Shown here one piece after another: positions 1-11,652 of a stretch of DNA of 64,000 bases. A program made the position numbers and the translations under genes. Positions within the stretch are counted from its first letter, which is position 1, and every line of letters begins with the position of its first letter. This DNA is from Symsagittifera roscoffensis (Eukaryota > Xenacoelomorpha > Acoela > Convolutidae): contig NC_087064.1 in the NCBI RefSeq assembly GCF_963678635.1, positions 59,406,338-59,470,337 on the forward strand. The letters run 5' to 3'. Below the pieces are notes generated by a model that was not told the DNA's origin, made no database searches, and saw nothing but the letters and a program-made list of their open reading frames with translations.

Positions 1-767
1 TGTGCAAGTAGCACAGAATGTTCTGACCATAGTCTTAAAAAATACAACAAAGTTTTTCAAATCATTTTAGTTTTTTTTTCGGCGTGTTGTGATAAAAGGA
101 GCTGAAAGAAAAACTGAAGATTACGTGTATTCGACGGTCATAGTAAAATAAGCTAATTGAAAATCAGTTTTTTTTGGAAAGTTACTTGAAAATGCTCAAA
201 TTAAACTAACGTTACTCAAGTTGAACTAAGTTATACTTTTTAAATTAAGCTATTTGAAGCTTTTTAGAAATTAAGATAAGAATGCTGGCTCGCTTTGTTC
301 GAAAATCAAAAATTCTAAACTGATTTTTATCGACACTGCGAAAAAAATTTTCTAAGTTCTTTTAATCACGACTATAAGGGCTTAAATATGAAATATCTTT
401 CATCCCAGTCCGATAATTATTTGTGGTACCTGAGTTTGCGGGGAAAGCAAAAAGAAAAAATTAAAACAGACCCGAACACAAATTTCTTCCCCATTTTCAA
501 TGGTCGGAACAATAAGTATTTAAACAATCGGTTGTCTAATAAATCAAAGCTTGTTGAACTAATTAAAAATCAAGCCTTGTTATAATGTTAAATTATATTA
601 GCTGAGTGAAATGTTGATACTCAGAATCTGTTGGGCAGTGTTCGTCGACCGATTGGTCCATTTAGTGTCTCGTCTTTTTCAGTTCTGTATTATGCATTGA
701 ATTTCTTTCCAATTGCAAAAACCGCAGCTAATTTCATCCAAAGAAACCGTTTTACTTGTTTGTGCAG
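1..767 (+). other. Intron (upstream part) of the beta-adaptin gene
   Basis: No adaptin-like exon is recognisable before the acceptor at 767. A 65-codon open frame at 388-585 has no similarity to any adaptin segment and looks like chance. The first ~60 bases (AAGTAGCACAGAATGTTC...) loosely resemble 12315-12345, suggesting a dispersed repeat fragment. Confidence 0.5.
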
Positions 768-1473
768 GTGGCCATTAAGACGAATGTGGGTGTGTTCTAC
801 CTGGCGACCCAGGTGCCCTGGAATGTGTACTTTGGAGCAGATGGAGTGCTGGATGGAAGGACTTACGTGGAGATGTGGAAGGGATTTAACAGTGCCAGCG
901 AGATGAAGAAGACACTCTTTCTAACACACTCCCAGCACGATATTAAAGGTATTTGAAAAAGCTCTTTGAAATATTTGGAATATAATATAATGAGTTGGGC
1001 CTCTACCGCTTCATCGCTCTGACCTCATCGTTACAAGACTTATTGAGGCCAGTTAATGGAATGAACATTCAATTAGTTTCTGTTTTTGTAACTAAACAAT
1101 ATATAGCAGCCCCAAGGTCTGCGTAAAAATTTGGGATGAAATTGCAATTGAGTTGAAATAGAAAATCTGAAAGTTTATGTGCGAGGAAACTTAACGGACT
1201 GAATTGAAAAAGTTAGAAAATGTAGAACACTTTTCATTATGATTTTTCTGTTTTCTAGGTAAATTGGCGGCCAACAATGTGTTCACGGCAAAGGAGGTCA
1301 ACCACGAGGGAGTGACTGTGTTCTACATGTCCATCAAACTCATCAACAACATCTACGTCCTCATGGAGCTCAAGTTCAACCAGGACGGCTCAGTTGGAAT
1401 AGCCATGAACGGAAGCTTCCCTGACGTGCTCAAATACGTGTTCGAAGCAGTCGAAACCATCCTGCACAGCTGA
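768..1473 (+). CDS. Beta-adaptin C-terminal appendage (AP-1/AP-2 beta), last two exons, 5' partial
   Basis: Two coding exons, 768-948 (enters in phase 0, leaves in phase 1, donor GTATTT) and 1259-1473 (acceptor TTTTCTAG, stop TGA 1471-1473), join in frame to give the C-terminal ~131 residues of a beta-adaptin. The first exon reads VAIKTNVGVFYLATQVPWNV, like the AVKNNIDVFYF segment of animal AP-1/AP-2 beta. The second has KLAANNVFTAKE and SIKLINNIYVLMELKF, matching the NNVYTIAKRNVEG and SLKLTNGIWILAELR stretches of the family. This is the platform subdomain of the beta ear, which binds accessory proteins and clathrin during clathrin-coated vesicle formation on plasma membrane or trans-Golgi membranes. 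Trunk, hinge and sandwich subdomain must lie left of the window. AP-1 versus AP-2 cannot be decided here, as many invertebrates share one beta chain. The family match is by eye but strong. Confidence 0.88.
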
Positions 1474-3178
1474 ACAAATCAACATATTACGTAATAGTGA
1501 TCACGTGCTTGTGTAATAGCAACTACGTGCTAGTTACGTACTAGTTCATGCCCGTTCAAAAAGTACCGTTATATCCAAATTTTGACTTAACACAGCCGAA
1601 GATTTGAAGGCTTGTTTGCTGAGAGCGCCAAGATGTAGAAACTTTATAAATATCTGTATCCCAATTTTGATGAGAATGAGTTTATAATGTAATCAATCGA
1701 CACATGTGATTTCCCGCATAAAATTTTGAGCAGTAGAGCTAGTTTTAGCAACGATGGTGTAACGTACCAAAAGTGCTGATGTCCAATTCATAATGCAAAA
1801 CAATGTTTTTCATTGCATGTTTATTTTGAGCTGTGTGATGTGATTAAGGTGTTAAAACATGTAATAGGACTACGTATAAGATTCGATCAGGTGGTTTCAA
1901 TTTGAATGTTGATAATTTTTTGTGTTAAAAATTGTAACTTAATAAAATAATTTGTGTATATTTATCAAATTAATTAAATCAGTCTTATTTGTATTTTATG
2001 AAACGCAAAAATTTAGACACGCTCGAGCGAAAGAGGACAAGGAATCTAGGATATAACCCCTTAAGTATCCTTTTTCTCGAAAATCGTAGTTGTCAGAAGA
2101 ATTGATGGCAGAGTAAATAAATTCGAAACCATGTATTAGGTTCTATAATGATATAGCAACATGGTATTGGACTCCTCTGTTCAAGAGTTTGTGTACAGAA
2201 ATGATCTGCTGGATGCATGCTGTCTTCGCTGTAGTTGAATGCCTTCTATTCAAGAGCTAGATCAGTAAATTTGGTAAAGTTTTAGGAGTTTTTTTTTCTA
2301 AATGCAGTTATGCATTTTTTTGGAACTCCTCGGTTTTTTATTGATTCATCGGTTTCAAAACCGTGTAATAGGCGAAGTGAAGAAAATTATTAAATTCGTA
2401 TTGATTTCTCTTTTTTTCAATAAGAGTTACGTTGTTTTCGCTTTTTTTCAGTTGTTATTGTTCAAGTTTATTATTACTATTAACCAGGTGAGTGGTGATA
2501 CCACGGAAGTTAAAGGGGGAAATGAAATTGTCGGCCTTGTTTCCGCTTCGTAAAATTGTTCAATTTCTATTTTGAATTTCAGAAGTCTTGCATGGCATGT
2601 TTGCACAGAGTGCCTGCTCGATAAAAACAGGTATTATGAAAATTGGATATTTTATTTGGGATTGGATATTTTTTTGACGCTTTCGAATGTTTTATCTCTT
2701 TTCGCAAAAAACTTAGTTTTTTTTCTCAAAATCCCTTTACCGATTTTCAAAAACGGTATCTTTAGACAGACTGTCTTCATCTTTTTGTGCTTGCATACTC
2801 ACATGGTCTCTTTTTGTCTTACCACTGTCTACAGCCTTCGAAAAAATCTGTGGGGGAATATTTGCCCGATATTTCAGATTTTTTTTTTCGTTATCTCAAT
2901 AACTAACCTACCAAATAAGAGTTGTTGTCTCCATCAATAGAGTGGCTTTGGAAACCTCCCCTCAATAAGTGGCTATGCCCAAATTTTCTTTACAAAAAAA
3001 TTATGGACCTTGGAATACTGAAATTTTTAGACCGTTTTTCGATTTTTTAAACTTTTGTGGGTTCGATGGAGATAACGAATAGTATGACTCTTCCCTGCAT
3101 CAGAGCTCTCTGCCAATTTTTTTTATACTTTAAGGAATCGTCTTCAGAAAAGTCGTTTTTTTATTTTTGAGCGTTTTT
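1474..3178. other. Intergenic, adaptin 3' UTR and flank plus low-complexity T-rich DNA
   Basis: After the adaptin poly(A) signal I see no gene. Open frames at 2302-2553 and 2572-2940 are dominated by F/L/I/S from T-rich sequence and resemble no protein. From about 2940 the sequence matches the family D monomers listed separately. Confidence 0.5.
1941..1946 (+). promoter_or_regulatory. Poly(A) signal AATAAA of the beta-adaptin gene
   Basis: AATAAA sits about 470 nt after the adaptin stop codon in an AT-rich 3' flank. It is the first canonical hexamer I see downstream, so it is a plausible 3' end of the transcript. Confidence 0.5.
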
Positions 3179-3714
3179 ACACAAGCATAGCTTGTGTTAT
3201 ACTATGAACTTTCTTTTTTTTTCTAAACTAAGTCGCAAATATTGTTGCGATGCAATTGTTGCGACAAAATGTTCATTTTGAAAGTGTTTATTTTGATCCA
3301 GGTATTAAGTACAGACAATGCTAAGGATGGTAACACAGACTATTATATTACAGATAGCGTTTTAGCTTCAAGGTATCATGGTTCTGTAGCGTAGAGGTAG
3401 GGAAGGAGACCAGCAGCAAAATAAGAGGGTTCGAACCTGAGCAGGTTCGGATGTTTTAATGAACTTTTTCGTATACTAATTAAAATACGTCCGCTCTATA
3501 AATTGAGGCATATTAGTTGATAACTTTCTCTTTTTTTCAATTTGACTGGTACTGCTAATGTGTCATAATTGGCTTGCGCCACTTAGCAACTATGTAGACT
3601 CATAATTGGCGTGCGTCACTTGTAGACTCGAAGTTTTACTCATTCAGTTTTTCCCAGTAGCGTTATCGGTCATATTTGTGCTTGTGTATGCGAAGTGCAA
3701 CTTCGCCTCTGTAT
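3179..3714 (+). mobile_element. Family A Helentron/HINE-like element with tRNA-like core (copy A1)
   Basis: The 5' end ACACAAGC...GCTTGTGT (3179-3197) forms a terminal hairpin. The inverted motif GCTTGTGT recurs at 3680-3687, directly before the 3' hairpin GCGAAG/CTTCGC (3690-3706) and the end CTCTGTAT. A tRNA-like module lies inside (3379-3450). A terminal motif, its subterminal inverted copy and a 3' hairpin are what is known of non-autonomous Helentrons (HINEs). The classification is inferred from structure only, with no Rep/Helicase present. Confidence 0.65.
3379..3450 (+). repeat. tRNA-like pol III module inside element A1
   Basis: TAGCGTAGAGGTAGGGAAGG resembles an A box and GGGTTCGAACC is a near-perfect B box. 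The arms do not fold into a full cloverleaf by eye, so this is a tRNA-derived (SINE-type) module, not a tRNA gene. The same variant occurs in copy A8 near 49002-49072. Confidence 0.5.
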
Positions 3715-4575
3715 AAATTTATGAATTTAACCGAAAAAGCCCTTCGATATGTTGAGAACTCTCCTGTTCTCAAGAACTACCCTGCCAAACCTGAGTTAAC
3801 CATCTGATATGTTGAGAACTACCCTGTTCCCGAGAAATACCATGCGAAACCTGGGTTTTTGGGTTCAATCGAAATTATAGGTTGGGGGCTTCGCTTCTGC
3901 ACAAGCGGCTACGCGCAAATTTTGTAAAACAAAAAGCTATGATTTTCGGAAATGTCCACTGTCTGATTTGTTGACCGTTTTTTGGAATTTGCGTTAAATC
4001 TGTTATCATAAGTTTAATTGATTCACCAGTTTGATGGAAACTTACCTTTGTAATTTGCTACGTCCATTTTCCTTTAGAAAAAAATTATGACCTTCAAACT
4101 AGTGAGAGTTTTCAAACGTTGACTGGTTTTTGGAAGTTTTTTTTGCTCGACTCGAAAATTAACTGCCAATTCTCAGGTTATTTTCAATAGGAAAATACGA
4201 TTTTGGAAATCTTCTTTACTTTAACGGCCACGAGCTGCTTTTAGAAGAAAAGTTTACAGGTTTCGGAAAATCAGCTTTTTGGAACTTTGACCGTTTTTGA
4301 GAAGTTTTTTGAGTGTTCTTAAAAACTACCCAATCAAAGTCTGAGAAACATTTCAATCGAACGATGCTGCTGCACAACTTTTTCATGATAAAGCAGTTAA
4401 TCCTTTCTTAGAGAAAGTTTATGTCTTCAGAAAAAATCCAAAATCTCAAAAATTCTCAATTCACTTATTTTAGTAGAGAAACAACAAATTTTGGACAAAG
4501 TCCATTTTTTGAGGGTATGTCCCGCATCGATATAACCAATTCAAAAATATCAAACACTTACATGTCAAATTTAGC

Positions 4576-4755
4576 GTTCCCGGCCAACTTAGCCTGGAGG
4601 TAACGAATATGCCTGGACCGGCAAAGGTCCTGGGTTGGAATCTGGTCAGGACCTGTTTTTTTTTCAAACTGTCGGCTAATAATTTGTCTGCTTATCTTTT
4701 GTCGGCTTAGTTGTCATTATCTTGGAATCGTTTTGTTTTTAATAAGAATGGTATG
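4576..4755 (+). repeat. tRNA-derived SINE-like repeat, family T2 copy 1
   Basis: CCAACTTAGCCTGGAGGTAA and a B-box-like GGGTTGGAATC are followed by a conserved tail (ATTTGTCTGCTTATC, GTCGGCTTAGTTGTC, TTGGAATCGTTTT). The same composite is at 29350-29545, where the B box is the canonical GGGTTCGAATC. A short tRNA-type head with a unique tail is the layout of a SINE. Confidence 0.5.
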
Positions 4756-7086
4756 GTAAACATCACTGCTGACATGCTCACATTCTTGAAGTTCAAAAAA
4801 CTCATAATTTAAGTAGTAATTAGGTAAAGACTGTTTCAGGTTGTAATTCGTTTTTCAAAAAAACTTCTGCAATTGTTTTTTGTGCTCGTGGTTTTCTTTC
4901 TAGCTTTTTTCGGGTCATTTTTCGTTTTTTAAACTGCTTTTGAATCTGGCAGGTTTTTTATTGGCTTTCTAGAGCGTGGGTTTTGTTCCAATTTAAAGAA
5001 TTTTTACAATAACTGACTTTTTTTTTGAATTACTTAAACATTTTGTTATTTCGTCTTAGTCGACTAATATTGCGTAATTTCGAAGCAAAATTATGTTTGC
5101 CGAGGTTTCTACGTTTTAATATAGAGGGGTTGTAAAAACTTAAAATTTCATGAAATTTTTTATGATAACAGTGTTGCTTTCGGCGCAACAGGTTTCGACC
5201 CAAAAATTTGTGCCGCTCGGTAATTAAAGGATGTTTATGAATTTCTTCCGATACAAACAAATACGAAGCAAGAAGTTTCAGCAAAATTGAAAATAAAATT
5301 GAAAAATTTCATGAAAAAATGTTTTTTTTTTTTGAAATTTCAGCCAATTTGAAAGCATTTCAGATATAAATGATTTTTCTTTTCATTTTTTTAATTATTG
5401 CTTTTTGTTTTTTTGCTCATTTTTCGCCAAAAAATTTTACCACGCAGATTAAACGAAAGTAATGTTTAAAAGTCCAAAGAACTCGTTTTCGTGTTGTAAA
5501 TTTTCCTGAAGCTCTTGTTTTATCGAATCGATTTTGGAAGTTGAATTTATGCTCTATTTTTTTAGTTTCTGGTTCTGAAGTATTTCGTTTTTTTTTTCAT
5601 CATATTGAAACTTCAGCTGCTGAATTTCGTCGGAGGATGTTAACACTTTTTTTTCAGCTCAATTTTTGTTTTGCTTTTTGTCAGCTCAATTTTTGTTTTG
5701 CTTTTTTTTCAACTGGATAATTTCCTGTGCATCAGATTTTTTTCTGAATTGCCATTTTTGCTTGTCTGATCTAATGGCACTGTTTTCAATAGGGAGCTTG
5801 TGGCTTATATTAACACAAACTTTGCAGTGATAATAACTGTCCGTTTTTGTTTCAGTTGGTTTCATTAGACTAAATAATGGTTTTCTTGATGTCATTGCCT
5901 GTTATTGACATTATATTTTGCCCTTGGATCGATGAAGGTTTGTACCCTTGCAATTAACAAGACTTTTACAACCGGTTAAAAGACTTTTTTTACCGTTAAA
6001 CCACTCGTTCTTAGGAATCAGCTCCTGGTTCTGTGTCTCCTAATAGTGCTGACCTCCAACAGACGTAAATAAACTTTCTATTCAAAATTTGTTTCTTATA
6101 CTGGTTGTTATACTTTTAGTTATACTTTTATGAAGTTTTGACTAGTTAGGCGGTGAGATAATGTTTGTTGGTGAATCGAATTTAGGAGTGAACTGCTTTT
6201 TGAATTTTTGCTGAAGTTTTTTTTCGAGACTCGTATCTTTTATAGGTTTTGTGACTCTAACTGATGCAAAAGTATTCAAAACTTTTAGAATGTCTTGCTC
6301 ATGCTTACAAATGCATGCTGTTTTTTCATTCCCACTGCCGAGTGGTGATTGAAGTTTCACAAACTGTTTTTGGAATTTGTTATAACTTTCCATTCTCCAG
6401 TTTGGAACAATTTTCGTCTCAATAAATTGACAAGTGTTTATCTTGAGCTCATTCCAGGTTCAGACCAAGCTTATCGTAATGTTGTTATATTCGAATTGAA
6501 TTTTTACACGATTTGTGGGCTCGTTTTGACAGCTCCACCTTCTTCATAAAAACACTGTGTTAAATTAAAAATAGTTCATACGGCAATTTACGTATAAGAT
6601 TTTTTTTGATTATATACATACTTTAGTTTTCATAAGTCGTAGGTTTTAGCAAACCGTTTTTCGGTTATGGTTTTTTCTTTGCGAGAGCAAGATACTTGTA
6701 ATCGGGAACTAGAATTGTTTTTTCAGTAAACAACTTTTCTTACACTTTCTGCTGACATTCTGACATGCTTAAAGGCTGACAATTACTTGAAAATTCAAAT
6801 GAAACTAATTTTATCATTTGGGGGGTAGAAATGCTTTTTTTTTCAATTATAACTAATGAAAAATTTTGATTTTTTTGGATTTGTTGTTTTCGTCTGAATT
6901 TCTGTCGCCTGATTTTCCATGTTTTCTTTTTAGTTGCAATAGGAATTAGCTGATAGGTTTTTCAAGTGGTTCTTTTTCAAAGCTGTTTTTCAAACAGGTT
7001 TAACCAAAATTTAATTTAGCTCTATAGTAGACAAATTTACCAACTCTCGGGTAGAAGGCTCAGGCGTATGTTATATCGGCTTATAT
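4756..7086. other. Intergenic, no gene seen
   Basis: AT- and T-rich sequence. Open frames on both strands (for example 5030-5284 minus, 5686-5895 minus, 6142-6393 minus, 6349-6549 plus) have compositional bias but no recognisable motif and no supporting splice structure. A short direct repeat (GTCAGCTCAATTTTTG) occurs twice near 5655-5700. Confidence 0.45.
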
Positions 7087-7757
7087 ACACTAGGGAACTT
7101 ACGTGAACGTTAGTGTTATAGTATGACTATTCCTTTTTTTTCTAACCGAAGTGACAATTATTGATGCCACATTTGAGGCAACTTTACGGCTTTTTGATAG
7201 CATGGTCTTTGACGTTCGAATAGTAATAATTTAACACGATGCATTTTTAATTCATCAAGTGAACCAAAAAAAAGCTATTTGTTTAACAACATAACAATAA
7301 TAAAAACTCGATTTCAGCAGTTTTCTGAAAAACTCAAAATATCTCGCATTTTTTTTAAATGCTTACTTTATACAGTGTGGCTTTATTCTTTACAGTTTAT
7401 TACATGCAAAATTGGTGTGAATGCCTTCATCTTGTTATATTCCAAAGGATTATTTGCAAAATTATGTCTATTTGTATTTGTTGCCATTTTTGCTGCATCG
7501 CATTGCCAATTTGATAGAATATGTAGCTGCTTTATTTATGGCTGGTGTTTGCCGGTTGTTAAGCGTTCGTGGCCGAAAGGACAGGGCGTGAGACTCCAAT
7601 TGTCGAGGTCGCTGATTCGAAGCCCATACGTAGCAAAGTTTTACTCATGCAAGGCAAATTTCTATCTTTTCTTGTTCCACTTTTGCTTTTTCTGCACAAA
7701 GCTGCTTTTTTGTTGTGTGCCTGCTACTGTTTGTGAAGCGCTGCCTAGCCTTTGTGT
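7087..7757 (+). mobile_element. Family A element, long subtype (copy A2), degraded ends
   Basis: Begins ACACTAGGG, has TTCTAACCGAAGTGACAA like other 5' regions, and ends with a mutated form of the 3' hairpin (TTGTGAAGCGCTGCC...CTTTGTGT). The interior includes ATTGGTGTGAATGCCTTCA and a tRNA-like segment at about 7557-7625 (GTTCGTGGCCGAAAGGAC...GATTCGAAGCCC). A 166-codon open frame across it is a by-product of the repeat. Confidence 0.55.
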
Positions 7758-7844
7758 CAACTTATGTTGTGCAGTTTAATGGGCAAGTTGTTTATAATTC
7801 TCAGCTTGTTTCAGAAGGGATAGGTCGTAAAATTTCATAGCTGC

Positions 7845-8335
7845 AATAATCTTTGTCGGCTCAGCGAGGATCTACCCAAGTTTTTTGTTTTAGTTGTAGA
7901 TCAGTCATGGTTTCTCAATGCTTGTGAAGGCTGTTTATGAACATCAATCGGAAAAAAATGTATGATTTTTTGTAGATAGGTTTTTGGGCCTTTTTCTGTT
8001 TATTTTTCTCTTTTCCGTCTTTTTTTTCTTTTCAAAATCTTGTGATACAATGTTATTTGTATCGCTAGTCAACTTCTGTTGAGCATTTTCTAGAATGATT
8101 TGTTTTGAAATATTTTGTGTTTTTCAATTGGGATGATTTACAAGAGATAAACCCTGATAAAAAATATTTATAGCTAGATTATTTTTTATGCCTCCAGTTT
8201 CGTTTCCGGCTAGCCGAGGGTCGACTCAAGTTTTTTCGCCTTAGTTGCCGCTGGGTCATTGATTCTTATTCTTAAGGCTGATTATAGTCCTTGTCCGAGA
8301 CAAAAGTATGATTTTTTGTAGATAAAGTTTCAAAT
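7845..8335 (+). repeat. Family E repeat, two direct copies
   Basis: Copies at about 7845-7985 and 8200-8335 share GTCGACTCAAG / TTTAGTTG.CG.TGGGTCAT and TATGATTTTTTGTAGATA. Related stretches are at 49570-49715 and 62890-63020. No termini or coding capacity were found, so the class is unknown. Confidence 0.45.
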
Positions 8336-9199
8336 TATTTTTTTAGTTCATTTTTTTGAAAAAAAAATATTTTTCAAGTCTTTTCAGAATTTTTAATGCT
8401 ATGCTTCGCTTCTGTTGTAACAGTTTAAAGTATGAATGTTCATAGTTTTTCTCAAGTACTTGCAGATACAGGAACACCTCAAGTCCACCTCTCAATTGTG
8501 ATAAAACGGTAATTTTAAAGCGTTGTGTTTAATGGTTCATGATAGTTCTGGTTTTTCGGTGCGTTATCGTTCTTGATCATAGCGGTGTTCTTTTTCTGCT
8601 GATTTTCTAACTGAATTGGTTTTTAGGGGGTGATTTGAGACTTAATTTCGTCAGCTAAAAGGAAAGTTTTGGTATACAATAATTGTGCATACATCTAAAA
8701 TGGTAATAGTTAGTGCCTTTTAGATCGGTCGAAAAGAGCTGCAGTTCTGATTTCAGATTGAGCACTAGGTTTTTTTTCTGATTATCGATTAAGAACGTGT
8801 CGATCCTGACATTTGCCGGATTTTTATCTGAAGAAATAGCAACAGTTACTTCTGGTAGCCTATCTTCTCGCAGATTTCATTTCCTGTCGATTTCGTTTTC
8901 CACAGCGGTGAATGTTTGCAGACTGACTGGTAATGATGAATATAATAAGCAGCAGGCTTGGCAAGGGAATTCAATAATGAGATCGAAAAGGGAGCAAAAA
9001 CTGGGTTTTTAAAATAGCTGGGGCCTTGAAAGAGCAAAACCAGCCGATAAATTTGAAAATGACAAACAGTCAAGTTTTAGTAACGCTAAGTAAGCCCTGA
9101 GTGGCAGGTGGCGATTGGTTGAATTTTTTCTTAAACCTTTGAGTAGTTTTTGTGCATAATTGATTTTAATGAGCAAGCTTTGCTATTTGTGAATACAAA

Positions 9200-9435
9200 G
9201 GCTATTTGTGATAACAATTTCAGCAGTTTTCTGAAAAACTCAATACATATTGCATTTTTTTTTGAAATGCTTAATTTTTACAATGTGGATTAATTTTTTT
9301 CAATTTATTACGTGCCAAATTGGTGTGAATGCCTTCATTTTGTTATATTCCAAAGGAATACTTGCAAAATTATGTCTATTTGTATTTGTTGCCATTTTTG
9401 CTGCATTGTTGCTATTTTTGTTAAAGAAGGAATAA
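9200..9435 (+). mobile_element. Family A long-subtype fragment (copy A3)
   Basis: This stretch closely matches the interior of copy A2 (about 7285-7500): CAGCAGTTTTCTGAAAAACT, then ATTGGTGTGAATGCCTTCAT and GTCTATTTGTATTTGTTGCC. It stops before the tRNA-like module and lacks the 3' hairpin, so it is a truncated copy. Confidence 0.5.
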
Positions 9436-9601
9436 TTACATCAAGATGTTCTTGGTAACTTACTTTCGAGTTTTCGCTTGCTGTCTCATTTTCAATTTCA
9501 CTTCTTTGTTCGAATAAAAGAATTGGTAAAAGGTCATTGTTTCGTCAAGTCATATCCTTGTCTTGCTGTGTCTAATGAAAAATGATTGAAAGGAGCATGG
9601 G

Positions 9602-9774
9602 TGAACGGAACATGGGTGAAGATGAAAGGATTATATGTCGACCTCAGTTTGATTTCTTATGCATGAAGCAGTGGTGAAATTCAATAAAAGGCTTGCGTGG
9701 TTTTTTTTTACCAGACCCAGAAAAGTTAATCTGGTTTAATTTTGAACGGAACATGGGTGAAGATGAAAGGGAAC
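9602..9774 (+). repeat. 31-bp direct repeat flanking ~110 bp
   Basis: TGAACGGAACATGGGTGAAG plus the following ATGAAAGG occurs at about 9602-9630 and again at 9744-9772. The second copy forms the start of an open frame (9742-10119). Confidence 0.6.
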
Positions 9775-10119
9775 GAAAGCGTTTCTAATACGAATTTTCG
9801 ATTGATGTTTCTCAAGGGCCGTTGTGGGAAACTGCTCGCTGTTCAAAATTTGACCTTCGCAAAGAGCAATGGTATCGGGGAAAATAGAATTTCAGCGCCA
9901 CCTTCTTCGTCAAACGCGCTTGCGCGAACTGCGCTGGAAATTTTTCAAGAATATTTTAGAGATTTGGCTTTTCAAGAGAGTATATGCGTCGGGCGAAATC
10001 TTAAAAAGTATATGAAATTGGTGATGTCTAGAGATAAAGAATATAAGACAATATATATTAAGTTAATCAATTTTAACAATTTTCATTGGAATTTGTTTTC
10101 TGAAAGAGTTGGTTCATAA
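9742..10119 (+). CDS. Unrecognised open frame, 125 codons, doubtful
   Basis: The longest non-repeat open frame in the left intergenic region. The predicted product is hydrophilic, with a possible helical stretch around NALARTALEIFQEYFRDLAF, and no signal peptide or membrane segment. I recognise no family. The composition is less F/L-biased than neighbouring chance frames, which is the only reason to list it. It begins inside a 31-bp direct repeat and sits among transposon fragments, so it may be an exon of an unknown gene, a transposon remnant or chance. Confidence 0.15.
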   Translation: MNGTWVKMKGNESVSNTNFRLMFLKGRCGKLLAVQNLTFAKSNGIGENRISAPPSSSNALARTALEIFQEYFRDLAFQESICVGRNLKKYMKLVMSRDKEYKTIYIKLINFNNFHWNLFSERVGS

Positions 10120-10544
10120 AGTGATGATCATCTTAAAAATCCAGATATTATATCAATTGAAAATTAGTCTACTACTCTTTGTCTGTCTTTTCATTTTTAA
10201 TTGGTTCATGCTGAAAATTATCGAAATATGTAGTGTAGAGAAAAGGTTCTTTCCGAGTAACGGTTTTTGTATAGTTTCTGTAGGTTTATGTTCTGTTTGT
10301 AACGTATTTTACTTTTGAAAAGTCGGTATTCTATAACGGCGGATATTTTAAGAGGCGAGCAGTTGATTTTAATTGGGCAGACGATTTGAGAATTTTGCGC
10401 TGAAGGTTGCTCACTGTACTATGAAGATGCTATCATTAATGACGATAAAGTTTACTAAAATTTTGTAAACGTGTTAGAAGCCTAGCTAGGCCTCGAATTC
10501 AACGGTAAGTAAAGGACCAGTTAAAACCTCAACAGAACAAAGAG

Positions 10545-11085
10545 CTTGTTGTTCCGACTTTCGATACGAAAGTAACGGAATATTTGTGCTCGGGGTGGGG
10601 TTATTTTTTTCTTCAGACAAATTTCGACTTTTTAACTAGCCATTTTTGACGGAATTTTTTTATATCATTCAAAAGGTATTGTTGTCCTGAGCTTAAATTT
10701 GAAAAGATATTTCACCTGTGATCATTTTTCGTGAGGTTATGAGGGTTTAAAGATTGCCATTTTGACCAATTTGGGACAATTAACGCGCGATATAATTCGC
10801 GCTATTAACGCGTAAGCGGAGATTTAATCCGTCTTATAAATCGTTCTAAATTGGTTGAACGAAGCTTATTTGCCATAATTGATGTGTTACAAGGAACGAA
10901 AACTATCTTTTTGTACTTTATCTGGCGTGTGGGGTGATGATTTTCATAAAAAATTTCAAATTTTAGAAAAAAAAATTTTCATTTTATTTTATTTCATATA
11001 ATGTTTTTGTGTTATTACTGCTGCTCCATAAACCTTCAAAAGCAGTCGGAACATTCAGGGCTTCGCCCTGGTACGAGCAGTCTTG
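10545..11085 (+). mobile_element. Family B Helentron/HINE-like element, copy B1 of a head-to-tail dimer
   Basis: The 5' end TTGTTCCGACTTTCG is mirrored by a subterminal AGTCGGAACA near 11044, followed by the hairpin CAGGGCTTCGCCCTG (11056-11070) and the tail TACGAGCAGTCTTG. The interior has GTGCTCGGGGTGGG and a palindromic GCGCGATATAATTCGCGC (about 10787-10804). Asymmetric inverted repeats plus a 3' hairpin are the Helentron pattern. No protein is encoded. Confidence 0.6.
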
Positions 11086-11652
11086 TTGTTCCGACTTTCG
11101 AAAGTAACGGAATACGAAAGTAACGGAATACCTGATACGAAAGTAACAGAATATTTGTGCTCGGGGTGGGTTTTTTTTTCTTCAGACAAATTTCGACTTT
11201 GTAACTAGCCATTTTTTGACGGAATTTTTTTATTTCATTAGAAAGGTATTGTTGTCCTGAGCTCAAATTTGAAAAGATATTTCACCTATGATCATTTTTC
11301 GTAAAGTTATGGGGGTTTAAAGATTGCCATTTTGGCCAATTTGGGACAATTAACGCGCGATATATTTCGCGCTATTAACGCGTAAGCGGAGAGTTAATTC
11401 GTCTTAGAAATCGTTCCAAATTGGTTTAACGAAGCTTATTTGCCATAATTGATTTGTTACAAGTAGCGAAATCTATCCTTTTGTACTTTATATGGCGTGT
11501 GGGGTGATGATTAAAAAAAAATTAAAAAATTTTTGAAAAAAAAATTTTCATTTTGTTTTATTACTTTTAATTTTTAAATAATATTACTGCTCCATAAACC
11601 TTAATGGGCAGTCGGAACATTCAGGGCTTCGCCCTGATACGAGCAATCTTGT
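11085..11652 (+). mobile_element. Family B Helentron/HINE-like element, copy B2 of the dimer
   Basis: Starts immediately where B1 ends (GCAGTCTTG|TTGTTCCGAC) and repeats the same order: TTCCGACTTTCG, GTGCTCGGGGTGGG, CGCGCGATATATTTCGCGC, subterminal GCAGTCGGAAC, hairpin CAGGGCTTCGCCCTG, then GAGCAATCTTG. Near the 5' end the unit CGAAAGTAACGGAATA is itself repeated three times (about 11097-11153), which B1 does not show. Confidence 0.6.

Larger units (their letters stand above)
2940..4400 (+). repeat. Family D satellite-like monomers, cluster 1 (interrupted by a family A element)
   Basis: Degenerate units of roughly 175-180 bp, recognised by the succession CATAAGCGGCTACGC, a run around TTATGACCTT, GACCGTTTTT, then AACTACCCTGCCA and a 'GGGTTCAATCGAAA'-like stretch. 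The same order recurs at 29.85-30.36, 31.15-31.78 and 33.76-34.17 kb. Cluster 1 is split by the family A insertion at 3179-3714. No coding potential is seen. Confidence 0.5.

Noticed and set aside
7279-7779. 166-codon open frame
   Set aside because: It spans the interior, tRNA-like core and 3' end of family A copy A2; related copies do not keep the frame open.
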